From positions 573,424 through 637,423 of the forward strand of contig NZ_VJZZ01000001.1 of assembly GCF_009659535.1 (NCBI RefSeq): a DNA stretch of 64,000 nt. Direction: 5' to 3'. This document shows, piece after piece, positions 52,090-61,502 of this stretch. Both the position numbers and the translations under genes were made by a program. The DNA comes from Aggregicoccus sp. 17bor-14. Lineage in GTDB: Bacteria; Myxococcota; Myxococcia; Myxococcales; Myxococcaceae. Every line of letters starts with the position of its first letter. The stretch's first letter is position 1. The notes beneath the pieces are model-generated. The model worked only from the letters and a program-made list of their open reading frames with translations, searched no databases and was not told where the DNA came from.

Positions 52090-53378
52090 GACCCGCCGTG
52101 CCGCATCCCGCGCGCGCCGATGTCCCGGCGCAGGTGCGCCCCCTCGAAGCTCACCCCGGCCGCCGCCGCGTACGCACGCTCTCGGGCCTGGGCGAGGTCG
52201 CGCCCGCGCGCACACACGGTGAGCACGCGGCCGCCCGCCGTGAGCAGCGCGCCCTCGCGCTCCTCCACCCCGGCGAAGAAGATCGGAGCCTCGGGCGCGA
52301 GCGCCCCCTGCCCCTCCAGGCCGCGGATGGGCTGGCCGCGGCGCGGCGCCTCGGGATAGCCCTGCGCCGCCATCACCACGGCCACCGAGGCGCCCGGGTG
52401 CATGCGCAGCGTGCGCGCCTCGAGACTCCCGCGCGCGCAGGCATCCAGCAGCGGCAGCAGGTCCTCGTCCAGCTGCAGCATCAGCACCTGGGTCTCGGGG
52501 TCACCGAAGCGGGCGTTGAACTCGACCACCTTGGGCCCCTCGCGGGTGAGCATCAGCCCCGCGTAGAGCGCGCCGCAGAAGGGCGTGCCGCGCCGGCGCA
52601 TGGTGGCGAGCATGGGGGCGATGATCGTCTCGCCCACGCGCGCGAGCTGCGCCTCGTCCAGGAAGGGCACGGGCGAGTAGGCGCCCATCCCGCCCGTGTT
52701 CGGGCCGGTGTCCCCCTCCCCCACCCGCTTGTGATCCTGCGCGGTGGGCATCAGTGCGTAGCGCTCGCCGTCGCACAGGGCGATGAGCGACACCTCCTCG
52801 CCCTCCATCAGCTCCTCGAGCACCAGCTGCTGGCTCGCGGCGCCCATGGCCCCCACCGCGCGCACCGCCTCGCGCGCCGAGGCCACGTCCGGCGCCACGA
52901 TGACGCCCTTGCCCGCGGCGAGCCCGTCCGCCTTCACCACGATGCGGCCCTGCGCCACCGCGTAGGCCTCGGCGGCCTGCAGCTCCTGCGGCGTGTTGCG
53001 GAAGACGCGGAACGCGGCGGTGGGCACGCCCGCCTCGGCCATCACCTCCTTGGCGAAGGCCTTGGAGCCCTCGAGCTGCGCGGCCGCGGCGCGCGGGCCG
53101 AAGCAGGGAATGCCCGCCTCCACCAGCGGGTCCGCCACGCCTGCCACGAGCGGGGCCTCGGGCCCCACCACCACCAGGTCCACGCGCTCGGCGCGCGCGA
53201 GCGCGAGCACGGCCGAGGGGGAGTCCGGCGCCACGGCCACGTGCCGCACGCGGGGGCCCAGCCGCGCGGTGCCCGGGTTTCCGGGAGCACACAGCAGCTC
53301 CGTCAGCCGCGGGCTCTGCACGAGCTTCCATGCGAGCGCGTGCTCGCGGCCACCTGAGCCCAGGAGAAGCACCTTCAC
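52086..53378 (-). CDS. purD: Phosphoribosylamine--glycine ligase
   Basis: A 430-residue ATP-grasp enzyme of purine synthesis that joins glycine to phosphoribosylamine. It has LLLGSGGREHALAWKL at the N-terminus, the ATP-grasp blocks IVVKADGLAAGKGV and LVLEELMEGEEVSLIALCDG, GPNTGGMGAYSPVP and VVEFNARFGDPETQVLMLQLDEDL. The GTG at 53378 has GAGG 6 bases upstream. It follows the TPR gene after 7 bp and is coupled to lptF. Confidence 0.96.
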   Translation of the reverse strand: MKVLLLGSGGREHALAWKLVQSPRLTELLCAPGNPGTARLGPRVRHVAVAPDSPSAVLALARAERVDLVVVGPEAPLVAGVADPLVEAGIPCFGPRAAAAQLEGSKAFAKEVMAEAGVPTAAFRVFRNTPQELQAAEAYAVAQGRIVVKADGLAAGKGVIVAPDVASAREAVRAVGAMGAASQQLVLEELMEGEEVSLIALCDGERYALMPTAQDHKRVGEGDTGPNTGGMGAYSPVPFLDEAQLARVGETIIAPMLATMRRRGTPFCGALYAGLMLTREGPKVVEFNARFGDPETQVLMLQLDEDLLPLLDACARGSLEARTLRMHPGASVAVVMAAQGYPEAPRRGQPIRGLEGQGALAPEAPIFFAGVEEREGALLTAGGRVLTVCARGRDLAQARERAYAAAAGVSFEGAHLRRDIGARGMRHGGS

Positions 53379-53385
53379 GTCTGCC

Positions 53386-56100
53386 TCACTGTTCCAGCGC
53401 GAAGAGCGCGCGCTTGGCCACGAGGTACGCCGGGTCCAGCCCCACCGTCCTCAGCAGGCGCGTGCGCGCCGAGTCCACTGACGAGCCCGCCTCCAGCTGC
53501 GCGAGCCGAACCTCCGCCGACAGCAGCGAGGGGGAGAGCGCGAGCGCCTCGCGCAGCGCGCGCTGGGCGGGCTCCGCCTTCCCCTGCGCCGCGAGCGCGA
53601 GCCCCAGGGCGAGCTGCGCCACCGGGTAGCGGCGGTCCTGCGCCACGGCGCGCTCGGCGAGCGGCCGCGCGGCGGCCGCGCCCGCGGTCCCGCCCCGCTC
53701 CAGCGCCACGAGCGCGCGGTAGGCGAGCGCCTGCGCGTTGTTCAGGTCCCGCGCGAGCACCCGCTGCAGCAGCGCGTCCGCCTCCGGAAGCTGCCCCTGG
53801 TAGAAGCGCAGGGCCCCCGCGTAGAGGTCCGGCACCATGTCCTCCGGACCGCTGCGCAGCCCCGCGAGCGCTCCGTCCACGCCCCGCAGCAGCTCGTGGG
53901 GCTGCAGGTAGAAGTCCGTCACCACGGGCCGGGGCGGCGGGCGCAGCGGATCGGCCTGCAGCACCTGCGCGAGCACGCGCGCCGCATCCTCGCGCTGCCC
54001 GGCGCTGGCCGCCGCGAGCCCCTCGAGCAGCAGCGCATCGCTGCGGCGCGCATCGAGCCGGTAGGCCTCGAGGAAGGCCTCGCGTGCCTTGTCAGGGGCG
54101 GCCTGCAGCAGGGCGAGCCGCCCCGCGAGCAGCTGCCCCAGGGCCGGGTCCGCGAGGCCCGCGCGCGCCGGAGCGAGGTGCGCGGCGGCGACCGCGGCGT
54201 CGCGGCGATCCAGGGCGAGGAGGAAGCGCTGCAGGTGCGCCGCCGGCAGCGCCGCGTCCAGCGCCAGCGCCTCGTCCGCGGCGCGCTCGGCCTGCGCGGC
54301 ATGCCCCGCGGCGCGCTCGGCGGCCGCGAGGTGGACGAGCGCCGAGGCCACGTCGCGCGCGGGCTGCTGCTCGCGCTCGCGCAGCAGGCTGCGCAGGCTC
54401 GCGACCGCGGGCGCCGGCGCCCCGTCCACCTGGTAGCGAAGCACCGCGAGCGGCACCTGGGCGCGCAGCTCCTTCGGGTAGGCGCGCGCCTGGGACTCGT
54501 AGAGGGCGCGCGCCCGCGGCACGTCGCCCACCTCGAGCAGCACGCGCGCGAGCGCCTCGATGCTCTCGCGGTGGCCGGGGTCCAGCTGCAGGCGCCGCTC
54601 GAGTGCCGCGATGGCCTGGCGGTAGTCGCCCGCGGCCTCGGCCGCCAGCGCCCGCTCGCGGTGCACGATCACCAGCTTCGGGTTCAGCGCGAGGGCCTCG
54701 TCGAAGTGCTGCGTCGCGAGCGCGAAGGAGCCGTGGGCGTAGCCGTGCCCCAGCACCCGGTGGGCCTCGGCCTGGTCCGCGGCCGAGACGTCCTTCGCGG
54801 CGAGCACCGCCTCGGCCAGCTGCCGTGCGCGCTCCTGCTCCGTGTCGCCCGCGCGCGTCTGCAGCAGCGCGGCGCAGGCGAGCTGCACGGCGGGGTTGGC
54901 CCCTGCGCGGCCCTTCGCCGCCTGGATCAGCGCCAGCGCCTCCGCGTACGCGTCCTGCTCCAGCGCAGCGCCGCGGCCCAGCGCGAGCGCACGCACGTAG
55001 CCGGCGATGGCCGCGTCGCTCTTCGGGTCGAGGAGCAGCGCGCGCTGGAAGGCCTCCTCGGCCTCGAGGTAGGCGCCCTGCTCGTCCTGCGCCATCAGCC
55101 GCGTCCCCTCGGCGAGCTGCTGCGCGGCGCTGCCCTGCACGTCCACGTGCATCAGCCGCCAGCGCGGGAGCACCGCCTGCACCGCCTGCGGCAGGGGCTG
55201 CTCGCGCGCCGCCTCCCGCTGGGTGCGCGCGCGCTCGCGCAGCATGTATGCCGCCGCTCCACCGAGCACGAGCACGCCCAGTCCCGCTGCCGCGAGCACC
55301 CGCGGCCAGCGGACGCCGGGGCGGTCGCGCTGCAGCGCGATGGGCGCCATGGGCAGCGTGCGCTCGGTGCGCGCGTCCCCCGGAGGCGAGCTGCCCGCGC
55401 CGCGCTGCGAAGGCGCTGCCCCGAGCGGGATGCGCAGCGTCGGCGTGGAGGCGGACGCCTCCTCCGCAGCGCTGCGACACGCCTCGCAGGTGCCCAGCGC
55501 CTGAGAAACCGGATCCTCCAGTCGCCCACCACAGCGGTCGCAGGCCACCGGGAGCTCCAGCCGCTCGACGGGCGCGGCCGGCTGCTCGCGTGTCACCCGC
55601 CGCGCGCGCCCCCCGGCAGAGGGAGGCGGCTGCGCGGGGTCCTCGGGGGCCAGGTCCTGGAAGGCCAGGTCATCGGAGCCGAGGCCAGGAGGCGGGCTGT
55701 CCGCGACGGGCACCTGCGGCGGCGGCGCCACCGTGCGCGGGGCGGGCCCGGGCCGCGGCTCGGGCGCCGGCGCGCCGGCTGCGGGAGCGGGTCGCGGCGA
55801 CTCGGGCGCACGAGGCCGGGCGGCCTGCGCGCGCTCGGGCGGCCCCTCCGGCCGCGGCCGGGCCGAGGGGGCCAGCGGAACGGGCGCTACGGCCGGGGGC
55901 GGGGGTGCAGCGCTCGCGCGCTCGGGTGCAGGGGGAGGCGCGGCAGGAGACTGCGCGGGCGGGGCAGTCGCTGCGTCCGGCTCGCGCCGCACCACCTGCT
56001 GGTGGCGGCAGCGCGGGCACTGGGCGCGCACGCCCCGCGGCGTGACGTGCCGATCGTCGATGGCATACGCGGCCGAGCAGCTCTGGCAGACGATCCGCAT
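53386..56100 (-). CDS. Zinc-ribbon, single-pass membrane TPR protein
   Basis: A 904-residue protein between purH and purD. It begins with an MJ0042-type zinc ribbon (Cys5, Cys8, Cys28, Cys31), then a 150-residue Pro/Ala-rich linker, a second four-cysteine ribbon (CDRCGGRLEDPVSQALGTCEAC, about 185-207), one membrane span (VLAAAGLGVLVLGGAAAYML, about 282-301) and some 600 residues of TPR repeats on the outer side. This cytoplasmic zinc-ribbon to periplasmic TPR layout is common in myxobacterial envelope and motility proteins. I cannot name a specific one. It starts 3 bp after purH with no ribosome site, so its translation may depend on purH. Confidence 0.83.
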   Translation of the reverse strand: MRIVCQSCSAAYAIDDRHVTPRGVRAQCPRCRHQQVVRREPDAATAPPAQSPAAPPPAPERASAAPPPPAVAPVPLAPSARPRPEGPPERAQAARPRAPESPRPAPAAGAPAPEPRPGPAPRTVAPPPQVPVADSPPPGLGSDDLAFQDLAPEDPAQPPPSAGGRARRVTREQPAAPVERLELPVACDRCGGRLEDPVSQALGTCEACRSAAEEASASTPTLRIPLGAAPSQRGAGSSPPGDARTERTLPMAPIALQRDRPGVRWPRVLAAAGLGVLVLGGAAAYMLRERARTQREAAREQPLPQAVQAVLPRWRLMHVDVQGSAAQQLAEGTRLMAQDEQGAYLEAEEAFQRALLLDPKSDAAIAGYVRALALGRGAALEQDAYAEALALIQAAKGRAGANPAVQLACAALLQTRAGDTEQERARQLAEAVLAAKDVSAADQAEAHRVLGHGYAHGSFALATQHFDEALALNPKLVIVHRERALAAEAAGDYRQAIAALERRLQLDPGHRESIEALARVLLEVGDVPRARALYESQARAYPKELRAQVPLAVLRYQVDGAPAPAVASLRSLLREREQQPARDVASALVHLAAAERAAGHAAQAERAADEALALDAALPAAHLQRFLLALDRRDAAVAAAHLAPARAGLADPALGQLLAGRLALLQAAPDKAREAFLEAYRLDARRSDALLLEGLAAASAGQREDAARVLAQVLQADPLRPPPRPVVTDFYLQPHELLRGVDGALAGLRSGPEDMVPDLYAGALRFYQGQLPEADALLQRVLARDLNNAQALAYRALVALERGGTAGAAAARPLAERAVAQDRRYPVAQLALGLALAAQGKAEPAQRALREALALSPSLLSAEVRLAQLEAGSSVDSARTRLLRTVGLDPAYLVAKRALFALEQ

Positions 56101-56103
56101 CGC

Positions 56104-57645
56104 TCAGTGCCGGAAGTGTCGGACTCCCGTGAGCACCATCGCCATGCCGTGCTCGTCCGCTGCGGCGATGATCTCCGCGTCGCGCACCGAGCCTCCCGGC
56201 TGGACGACGCAGCTGGCGCCCGCGCGCGCGGCCTCGTCGAGCCCATCCCGGAAGGGGAAGAAGGCGTCGGAGGCGACGGCACTGCCCTCGAGCGCCTTGC
56301 CGCCCTTGCCGGTGGCGATCTTCGCGGAGTCCACGCGGCTCGTCTGGCCGCCGCCCGAGGCGAGCATCCGGTCCTCCGCCGCGAACACGATCGCGTTGCT
56401 CTTCACGTGCTTGCACACCCGCCAGGCGAAGCGCAGCGCGCGCTCCTCCGCCGGCGTGGGGGCGCGCTTGGAGACCACCTTCCACTCCAGCTCCGGCTCG
56501 CGCGCATCCTTGTCCTGCAGCAGGAGTCCGCCGGACACCGTGCGCGCCTCGAGCTGCGCGCGCGGGCGGGCGCTGGTCGCGGCGAGGCCGGCGCCGGCCT
56601 CCAGCAGGCGCAGGTTCTTCTTCGCCGAGAGCACCTGCAGCGCAGCCGCCGAGTAGCCCGGAGCAATCACCGCCTCGAGGAAGGTCTCCGCGAGCGCGCG
56701 CGCCACCGCCTCGTCCACCTCGCGGTTGAGCGCCACGATGCCGCCGAAGGCAGACACCTCGTCCGCGGCGCGCGCGGTGCGGTACGCGCGCTCGAGCGAG
56801 TCGTCACAGGCCACGCCGCACGGGGTGTTGTGCTTGATGATCACCGCGCAGGGGCGCTCGGGGAACTCGAGCACCAGGCCCAGCGCCGCATCCAGGTCCA
56901 GCAGGTTGTTGTACGAGAGCTCCTTGCCCTGCAGCACCTTCGAGAAGGCCACGGTGGGCTCCGCGGGCGGGGCGAACTCGCGGTAGAACGCGCCCTTCTG
57001 GTGCGGGTTCTCGCCGTAGCGCAGCGCCTGCACCTTCTGGAAGCTGAGGGAGAGCTCCTCCGGGAAGGACTCACCGCCGCGCTCGGCGAGGTAGGCGGCG
57101 ATGGAGGCGTCGTAGGCGGCCGTGTGCGCGAAGGCCTTGCGCATCAGGCGCCGGCGCGTCTCCTCGCCCACGCGGCCCCCCTGCAGCTCCGCGAGCACCG
57201 CCTCGTAGTCGCCCGGGTCCACCACGATGGACACGTGGCGGAAGTTCTTCGCCGAGGCGCGCACCATCGCGGGCCCCCCGATGTCGATCTGCTCGATGAC
57301 CTCGGGCTCGGCCGCCCCGGACGCCACCGTCTGGCGGAAGGGGTACAGGTTCACCGCGACGAGCGAGATGGGCTCGATGCCCTGCGCCTGCATCTCCGCC
57401 TGGTCGCTCGCCAGGTCGGGGCGGCCCAGGATGCCGCCGTGGATGCGGGGGTGCAGGGTCTTCACCCGGCCGCCGAGGATCTCGGGGCTCTGGGTGTGCT
57501 CGGAGACCTTGGTCGCCGGGACGCCCGCCTTCTTGAGGGCGTCCAGCGTGCCGCCCGTGGACAGGAGCCGGAAGCCGAGCTTCACCAGTCCCTGGGCGAA
57601 TGGAACCAGACCGCGCTTGTCGGAAACGCTGAGTAGGGCCAGCAC
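56104..57645 (-). CDS. purH: AICAR transformylase / IMP cyclohydrolase
   Basis: A 513-residue bifunctional enzyme that completes IMP synthesis. The N-terminal cyclohydrolase domain has [17 protein letters not shown] and [16 protein letters not shown]. The C-terminal transformylase domain holds [11 protein letters not shown] (Lys-His pair), [13 protein letters not shown] and [35 protein letters not shown]. The start is GTG at 57645 with GAGG 11 bases upstream. It is the first gene of a six-gene run that continues into LPS export. Confidence 0.96.
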   Translation of the reverse strand: MLALLSVSDKRGLVPFAQGLVKLGFRLLSTGGTLDALKKAGVPATKVSEHTQSPEILGGRVKTLHPRIHGGILGRPDLASDQAEMQAQGIEPISLVAVNLYPFRQTVASGAAEPEVIEQIDIGGPAMVRASAKNFRHVSIVVDPGDYEAVLAELQGGRVGEETRRRLMRKAFAHTAAYDASIAAYLAERGGESFPEELSLSFQKVQALRYGENPHQKGAFYREFAPPAEPTVAFSKVLQGKELSYNNLLDLDAALGLVLEFPERPCAVIIKHNTPCGVACDDSLERAYRTARAADEVSAFGGIVALNREVDEAVARALAETFLEAVIAPGYSAAALQVLSAKKNLRLLEAGAGLAATSARPRAQLEARTVSGGLLLQDKDAREPELEWKVVSKRAPTPAEERALRFAWRVCKHVKSNAIVFAAEDRMLASGGGQTSRVDSAKIATGKGGKALEGSAVASDAFFPFRDGLDEAARAGASCVVQPGGSVRDAEIIAAADEHGMAMVLTGVRHFRH

Positions 57646-57738
57646 GTGCTTGCGCGCCTCGCTGTGTGGGAGGGGGCCCGTCTAGCAACCACCCCCCGGG
57701 GTGTCAACGCGCTGCGCAGCGGCGGCAGTCCCCGCTTT

Positions 57739-58251
<513 letters not shown>

Positions 58252-58298
58252 GTCCCCTCCGATGGAACGACAGTGGCCGGCGCCCCGGGGCCGGCATT

Positions 58299-58838
58299 CT
58301 ATTGCGAACGGATCGTTTCGTCTGCATGCGATGTCACCGCGCTCCCCAGCCGGGCCACGTCCCGGACCAGATCTTGCGCGCGGCGGCGCAAAGTTTCCAG
58401 CTCGGCCTCGAGCGCGCGCCGTCGCTCCGAGCCCAGTCCCCGCTCCTCGAGCTCCCCTTGTAGCCCGTCGAGCAGCCCGGCCAGCTCACGCTGCAGCTGG
58501 TCGATGTGCCCCTTGTAGAAGACGAAGGAGCGCCGGATGTCCTCGAGCGTGTGCCCCTCGGCCATCATCCGCTTGATGGCGTTGATGCGGCGCACGGCCT
58601 CCACCGGGTACAGCCCGCGACTGCCCTGGTGCTTGCCCTTGCGCCCCACCCGGCGGCTGCGCGGCAAGAGCCCCACCTGCACGTACTTGCGGAAGGTCCC
58701 CTCCGACAGCTGAACGCCGCGCGGCCGGAAGATCTCCAGGATCGCGCTCGCCGGCAGCCCCGCCGCGTAGTCGCGCTCGATCCGCTCGAGCTCGGCCGCG
58801 TCCAGTGGCCGATATGTAGTCCATTCAGTGGAGCCCAT
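58299..58838 (-). CDS. MerR-family transcriptional regulator
   Basis: A 179-residue regulator. After a short lead it has a MerR-type winged helix ([57 protein letters not shown]), with an unusual helical insert before the wing, then a long coiled coil (residues 105-165, [28 protein letters not shown]) for dimerisation. The end lacks an obvious effector domain or metal cysteines. The ATG at 58838 is favoured, with GTG at 58862 also possible, and neither has a Shine-Dalgarno. Its start overlaps repeated half-sites that may be an operator. Confidence 0.82.
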   Translation of the reverse strand: MGSTEWTTYRPLDAAELERIERDYAAGLPASAILEIFRPRGVQLSEGTFRKYVQVGLLPRSRRVGRKGKHQGSRGLYPVEAVRRINAIKRMMAEGHTLEDIRRSFVFYKGHIDQLQRELAGLLDGLQGELEERGLGSERRRALEAELETLRRRAQDLVRDVARLGSAVTSHADETIRSQ

Positions 58839-58858
58839 TGAATATGCGCTACTGAATG
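58822..58858. promoter_or_regulatory. Inverted half-sites at the MerR gene start, possible autoregulatory operator
   Basis: CATTCAGT (58822-58829) and ACTGAATG (58851-58858) are perfect inverted repeats 21 bases apart, with a third related half-site ATTGAAT between them. They overlap the proposed start codon, a position suited to feedback control of the gene. Confidence 0.45.
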
Positions 58859-58981
58859 CCACAGGCAGGCAAGCGGCGTCAAGGGTGCGCGGACGTGCGC
58901 GCGCACCGGGGGCGCGAAGTGATCAGCGGTGGACGGAGCGCTACGACGTCGCGGCAGGAGGCCGCGGGCCCGCGCGGGCGG

Positions 58982-60811
58982 CTACTTCAGCCGCGCGCGG
59001 AACGGGACCTTCACCGTCTTGCCGGACTCGACCGTGGCCACGCGCGTCTCGGCCGGGGAGTTCGGGTGCTTGAAGCTCACGGTGTGTCTGCCGGGCGCGA
59101 GCGCGAAGGTGGCCGTGCCCTGCACCACGCCCTCGGAGCGGCCGTCGACGAAGACGGTGGCGTAGGGATAGACGAGCACCTGGAGGCTGCCGGGCTGCTG
59201 GGTGAGCTCCTCGATCTCCGGGTCCACGCCGGCGTCCGCCGCCTCCGCAGGCTCGGGCGACGCGCTCGGCGCGGAGACCGCGGCCACCGGCGGCTGCACG
59301 GCGGGCGGCGCCCCACCCTCCTCGGCCCTCGCGGCGACGGACGGCGCCACGGACGCAGGAGACGCAGGGTGTCGAGGGCGCAGCGCCGCTGCACCGGCCA
59401 CCACCACCCCGAGCCCGAGGCCGCAGGCGGCGAGCAGCGCCCAGCGCCGCCGGGGCGCGGGCGGGGGCGGAGGCTGCACGGCAGGCAGGCCCTGGTCCGT
59501 GGGAGCCCGCGCCGCCTCGGAGAGCGCGGGGCGCGGCGGCAGGACGAAGGTGGGCGCGTGCACGTCCTCGTCCGCCGAGGCCGGCGCGAGCGGGGGTGCT
59601 GCGGGCGGCCCGGTGCGCGCGGCCCCCCGCTCCGCAGGCGCGGGCGCAGACGCCACCCCCGGGCGCGGTGCCTCCGGCGGTGGCAACCCCTCTGCGCGCG
59701 GCGCCTCGGGCTGCGAGGGACGCCGCGGGGACGCCGCCTCGCCGCGGCCCCGGCCGCCCGGCATCACCGCTGTGGGCTCGCGCACGGCGCGCACCGCGGG
59801 GGCCGCGGCCTCGCCGGCCGGGGGCGCCGCAGCGTGCGTTCCGGCGAGCTCGAGGGAGAACCCCGTGGGGAGCTCGGCCAGCTGGGTGGGCCCGTCGTGC
59901 AGCACGCTGCGCACGAACTCGCCCACGTCCGTGTCGTCCACGGAGGCGGCGTGCACGAGCACGCACTGGGCGAGCGCCCGCTCGAGCTCCCCGGCGCTCG
60001 CGAAGCGGGCAGCGGGGTCGCGCTGCAGGGCGCGCATCACGGCGGCGTCCAGGTCCGCCGGCACGTCCGGGTTGAGGCGCGCGGGCGGCACGATGAGGCA
60101 CTCCTGCACGGCGCGCAGCACGGCCACGTCGGTGTCGCCCTCGAAGAGGCGGCCTCCGGTGAGCATCTCCCAGAGCACGATGCCCAGCGCGAAGATGTCC
60201 GTGCGCGCGTCCACGACGTCGCCGCGGGCCTGCTCCGGCGCCATGTACGCGAACTTGCCCTTGAGCATGCCGGGCGCGGTGAGCTGGTTGCCCGCCTTGG
60301 CGATGCCGAAGTCGGTGAGCTTCACCGCGCCCTCGAGGCTGAGCAGCACGTTGTGCGGCGTCACGTCCCGGTGGACGAGCTGCAGCGGCTGGCCGCGGTC
60401 GCTGAGGCGGTGGGCGTAGTGCAGCCCGCGGGCGACCTCCGCGCCGATGTGCGCGACGAGCGTGGGCGGCATGGGGCGCAGCAGCGCCTTGCAGCGCTTG
60501 CGCAGCTCCCACAGCGAGCAGCCGCGCACGTACTCCATCGCGAGGTAGTAGCTGTCGTCGTGCTTGTCGAAGTCGAAGATCTGCACCACGTTCGCGTGGT
60601 TCAGCCGCGAGGCGAGCCGGGCCTCGGCCTTGAACATCTCCACGAAGGCGGGGTCGTCCGCGAGGAACGAGCGCACCCGCTTGATCACGACCTCCTTCTC
60701 GAAGCCCTCCACCCCGCGCGCGGTGCACAGGTAGATCTCGGCCATCCCGCCCTCGGCGAGCTTGCGCCGCACGAGGTACTTGCCGATGGGGGTCCCGGCC
60801 GCGAGCGTCAC
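58982..60811 (-). CDS. Membrane Ser/Thr protein kinase with C-terminal PEGA domain
   Basis: A 609-residue kinase. The catalytic domain (residues 10-275) shows [16 protein letters not shown], the VVIKRV lysine, HRDVTPHN and TDFGIAK with the activation segment [14 protein letters not shown] long Pro/Ala-rich linker leads to one membrane span (about 491-510, [21 protein letters not shown]) and an outer PEGA domain ([41 protein letters not shown]). PEGA modules are common in myxobacterial surface and kinase proteins. The GTG at 60811 has GGAG 9 bases upstream. It senses or binds something outside and phosphorylates inside; the signal is unknown. Confidence 0.93.
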   Translation of the reverse strand: MTLAAGTPIGKYLVRRKLAEGGMAEIYLCTARGVEGFEKEVVIKRVRSFLADDPAFVEMFKAEARLASRLNHANVVQIFDFDKHDDSYYLAMEYVRGCSLWELRKRCKALLRPMPPTLVAHIGAEVARGLHYAHRLSDRGQPLQLVHRDVTPHNVLLSLEGAVKLTDFGIAKAGNQLTAPGMLKGKFAYMAPEQARGDVVDARTDIFALGIVLWEMLTGGRLFEGDTDVAVLRAVQECLIVPPARLNPDVPADLDAAVMRALQRDPAARFASAGELERALAQCVLVHAASVDDTDVGEFVRSVLHDGPTQLAELPTGFSLELAGTHAAAPPAGEAAAPAVRAVREPTAVMPGGRGRGEAASPRRPSQPEAPRAEGLPPPEAPRPGVASAPAPAERGAARTGPPAAPPLAPASADEDVHAPTFVLPPRPALSEAARAPTDQGLPAVQPPPPPAPRRRWALLAACGLGLGVVVAGAAALRPRHPASPASVAPSVAARAEEGGAPPAVQPPVAAVSAPSASPEPAEAADAGVDPEIEELTQQPGSLQVLVYPYATVFVDGRSEGVVQGTATFALAPGRHTVSFKHPNSPAETRVATVESGKTVKVPFRARLK

Positions 60812-60973
60812 GCGCGACTCCCCGGCGGGGCGCGGTGGGAGCAGGGGCGGCGGCAGGAGCGGTGGCGAAGGTCGAGGGACACGATGCGTCTGGCAGGAGG
60901 GGCGCCTGCCTGCCCCCGGAGCGCGCGGCAGCGTACGCGCGAGCGCGGAAGCGGGTCAAACGTCGCGGCCGCC

Positions 60974-61336
60974 CTACCCTCCGCGCCGCACCCGGCGCAC
61001 TTCACGCGTCTCGCGCATGAGCGCCTCGAGCTCGTCCAGCTGGCGGCGCAGCACGGGCATCAGCGCGGGCACCTGGTCCACCCGGTCGAAGAGCTCGAGG
61101 ATGCGGTCCACGCGCCCCTCGATCTCCTCGGCGCGCACGGAGGAGATGCGGCGCAGGAGCAGGTCCGCGCCCGCCTCCAGCAGCACCCGCACCACCGCGT
61201 CGCGCGAGCCCAGCGGCTCCTCCTGGCGGCGCTGGCCACCGCCGGGCAGCACCCGCAGGCGCGCACCCGGGGCGTGGCCGGCGCGGCGCGCGCTCGGGAG
61301 CTGCTGCTGGGAATCTCCGGAGTTGCTCTGGCTCAC
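60974..61336 (-). CDS. Small helical hypothetical protein
   Basis: A 120-residue protein. It has a low-complexity N-terminus and a helical C-terminal two thirds (EEIEGRVDRILELFDRVDQVPALMPVLRRQLDELEALMRETREV) that looks like a short coiled coil. It has no membrane span or cysteines. GGAGG lies 8 bases before the GTG at 61336. It is upstream of the PEGA kinase on the same strand with a 162-bp gap. No family is recognised. Confidence 0.6.
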   Translation of the reverse strand: MSQSNSGDSQQQLPSARRAGHAPGARLRVLPGGGQRRQEEPLGSRDAVVRVLLEAGADLLLRRISSVRAEEIEGRVDRILELFDRVDQVPALMPVLRRQLDELEALMRETREVRRVRRGG

Positions 61337-61502
61337 CCGACGCCTCCTCGGCTGCTGCAGGGACGAGCGGAAGGTACAGACTGCGGGCGAAGCTCCAACT
61401 TTCCGGTCATCTAAACAGGCCGCTGCACACCTGTAGCAGCCAGCCCTGTCACGCTGCGGCGGGGCCTGTTTCTCGGCCCTCGCCGCCCATTCCTAACGGC
61501 CG

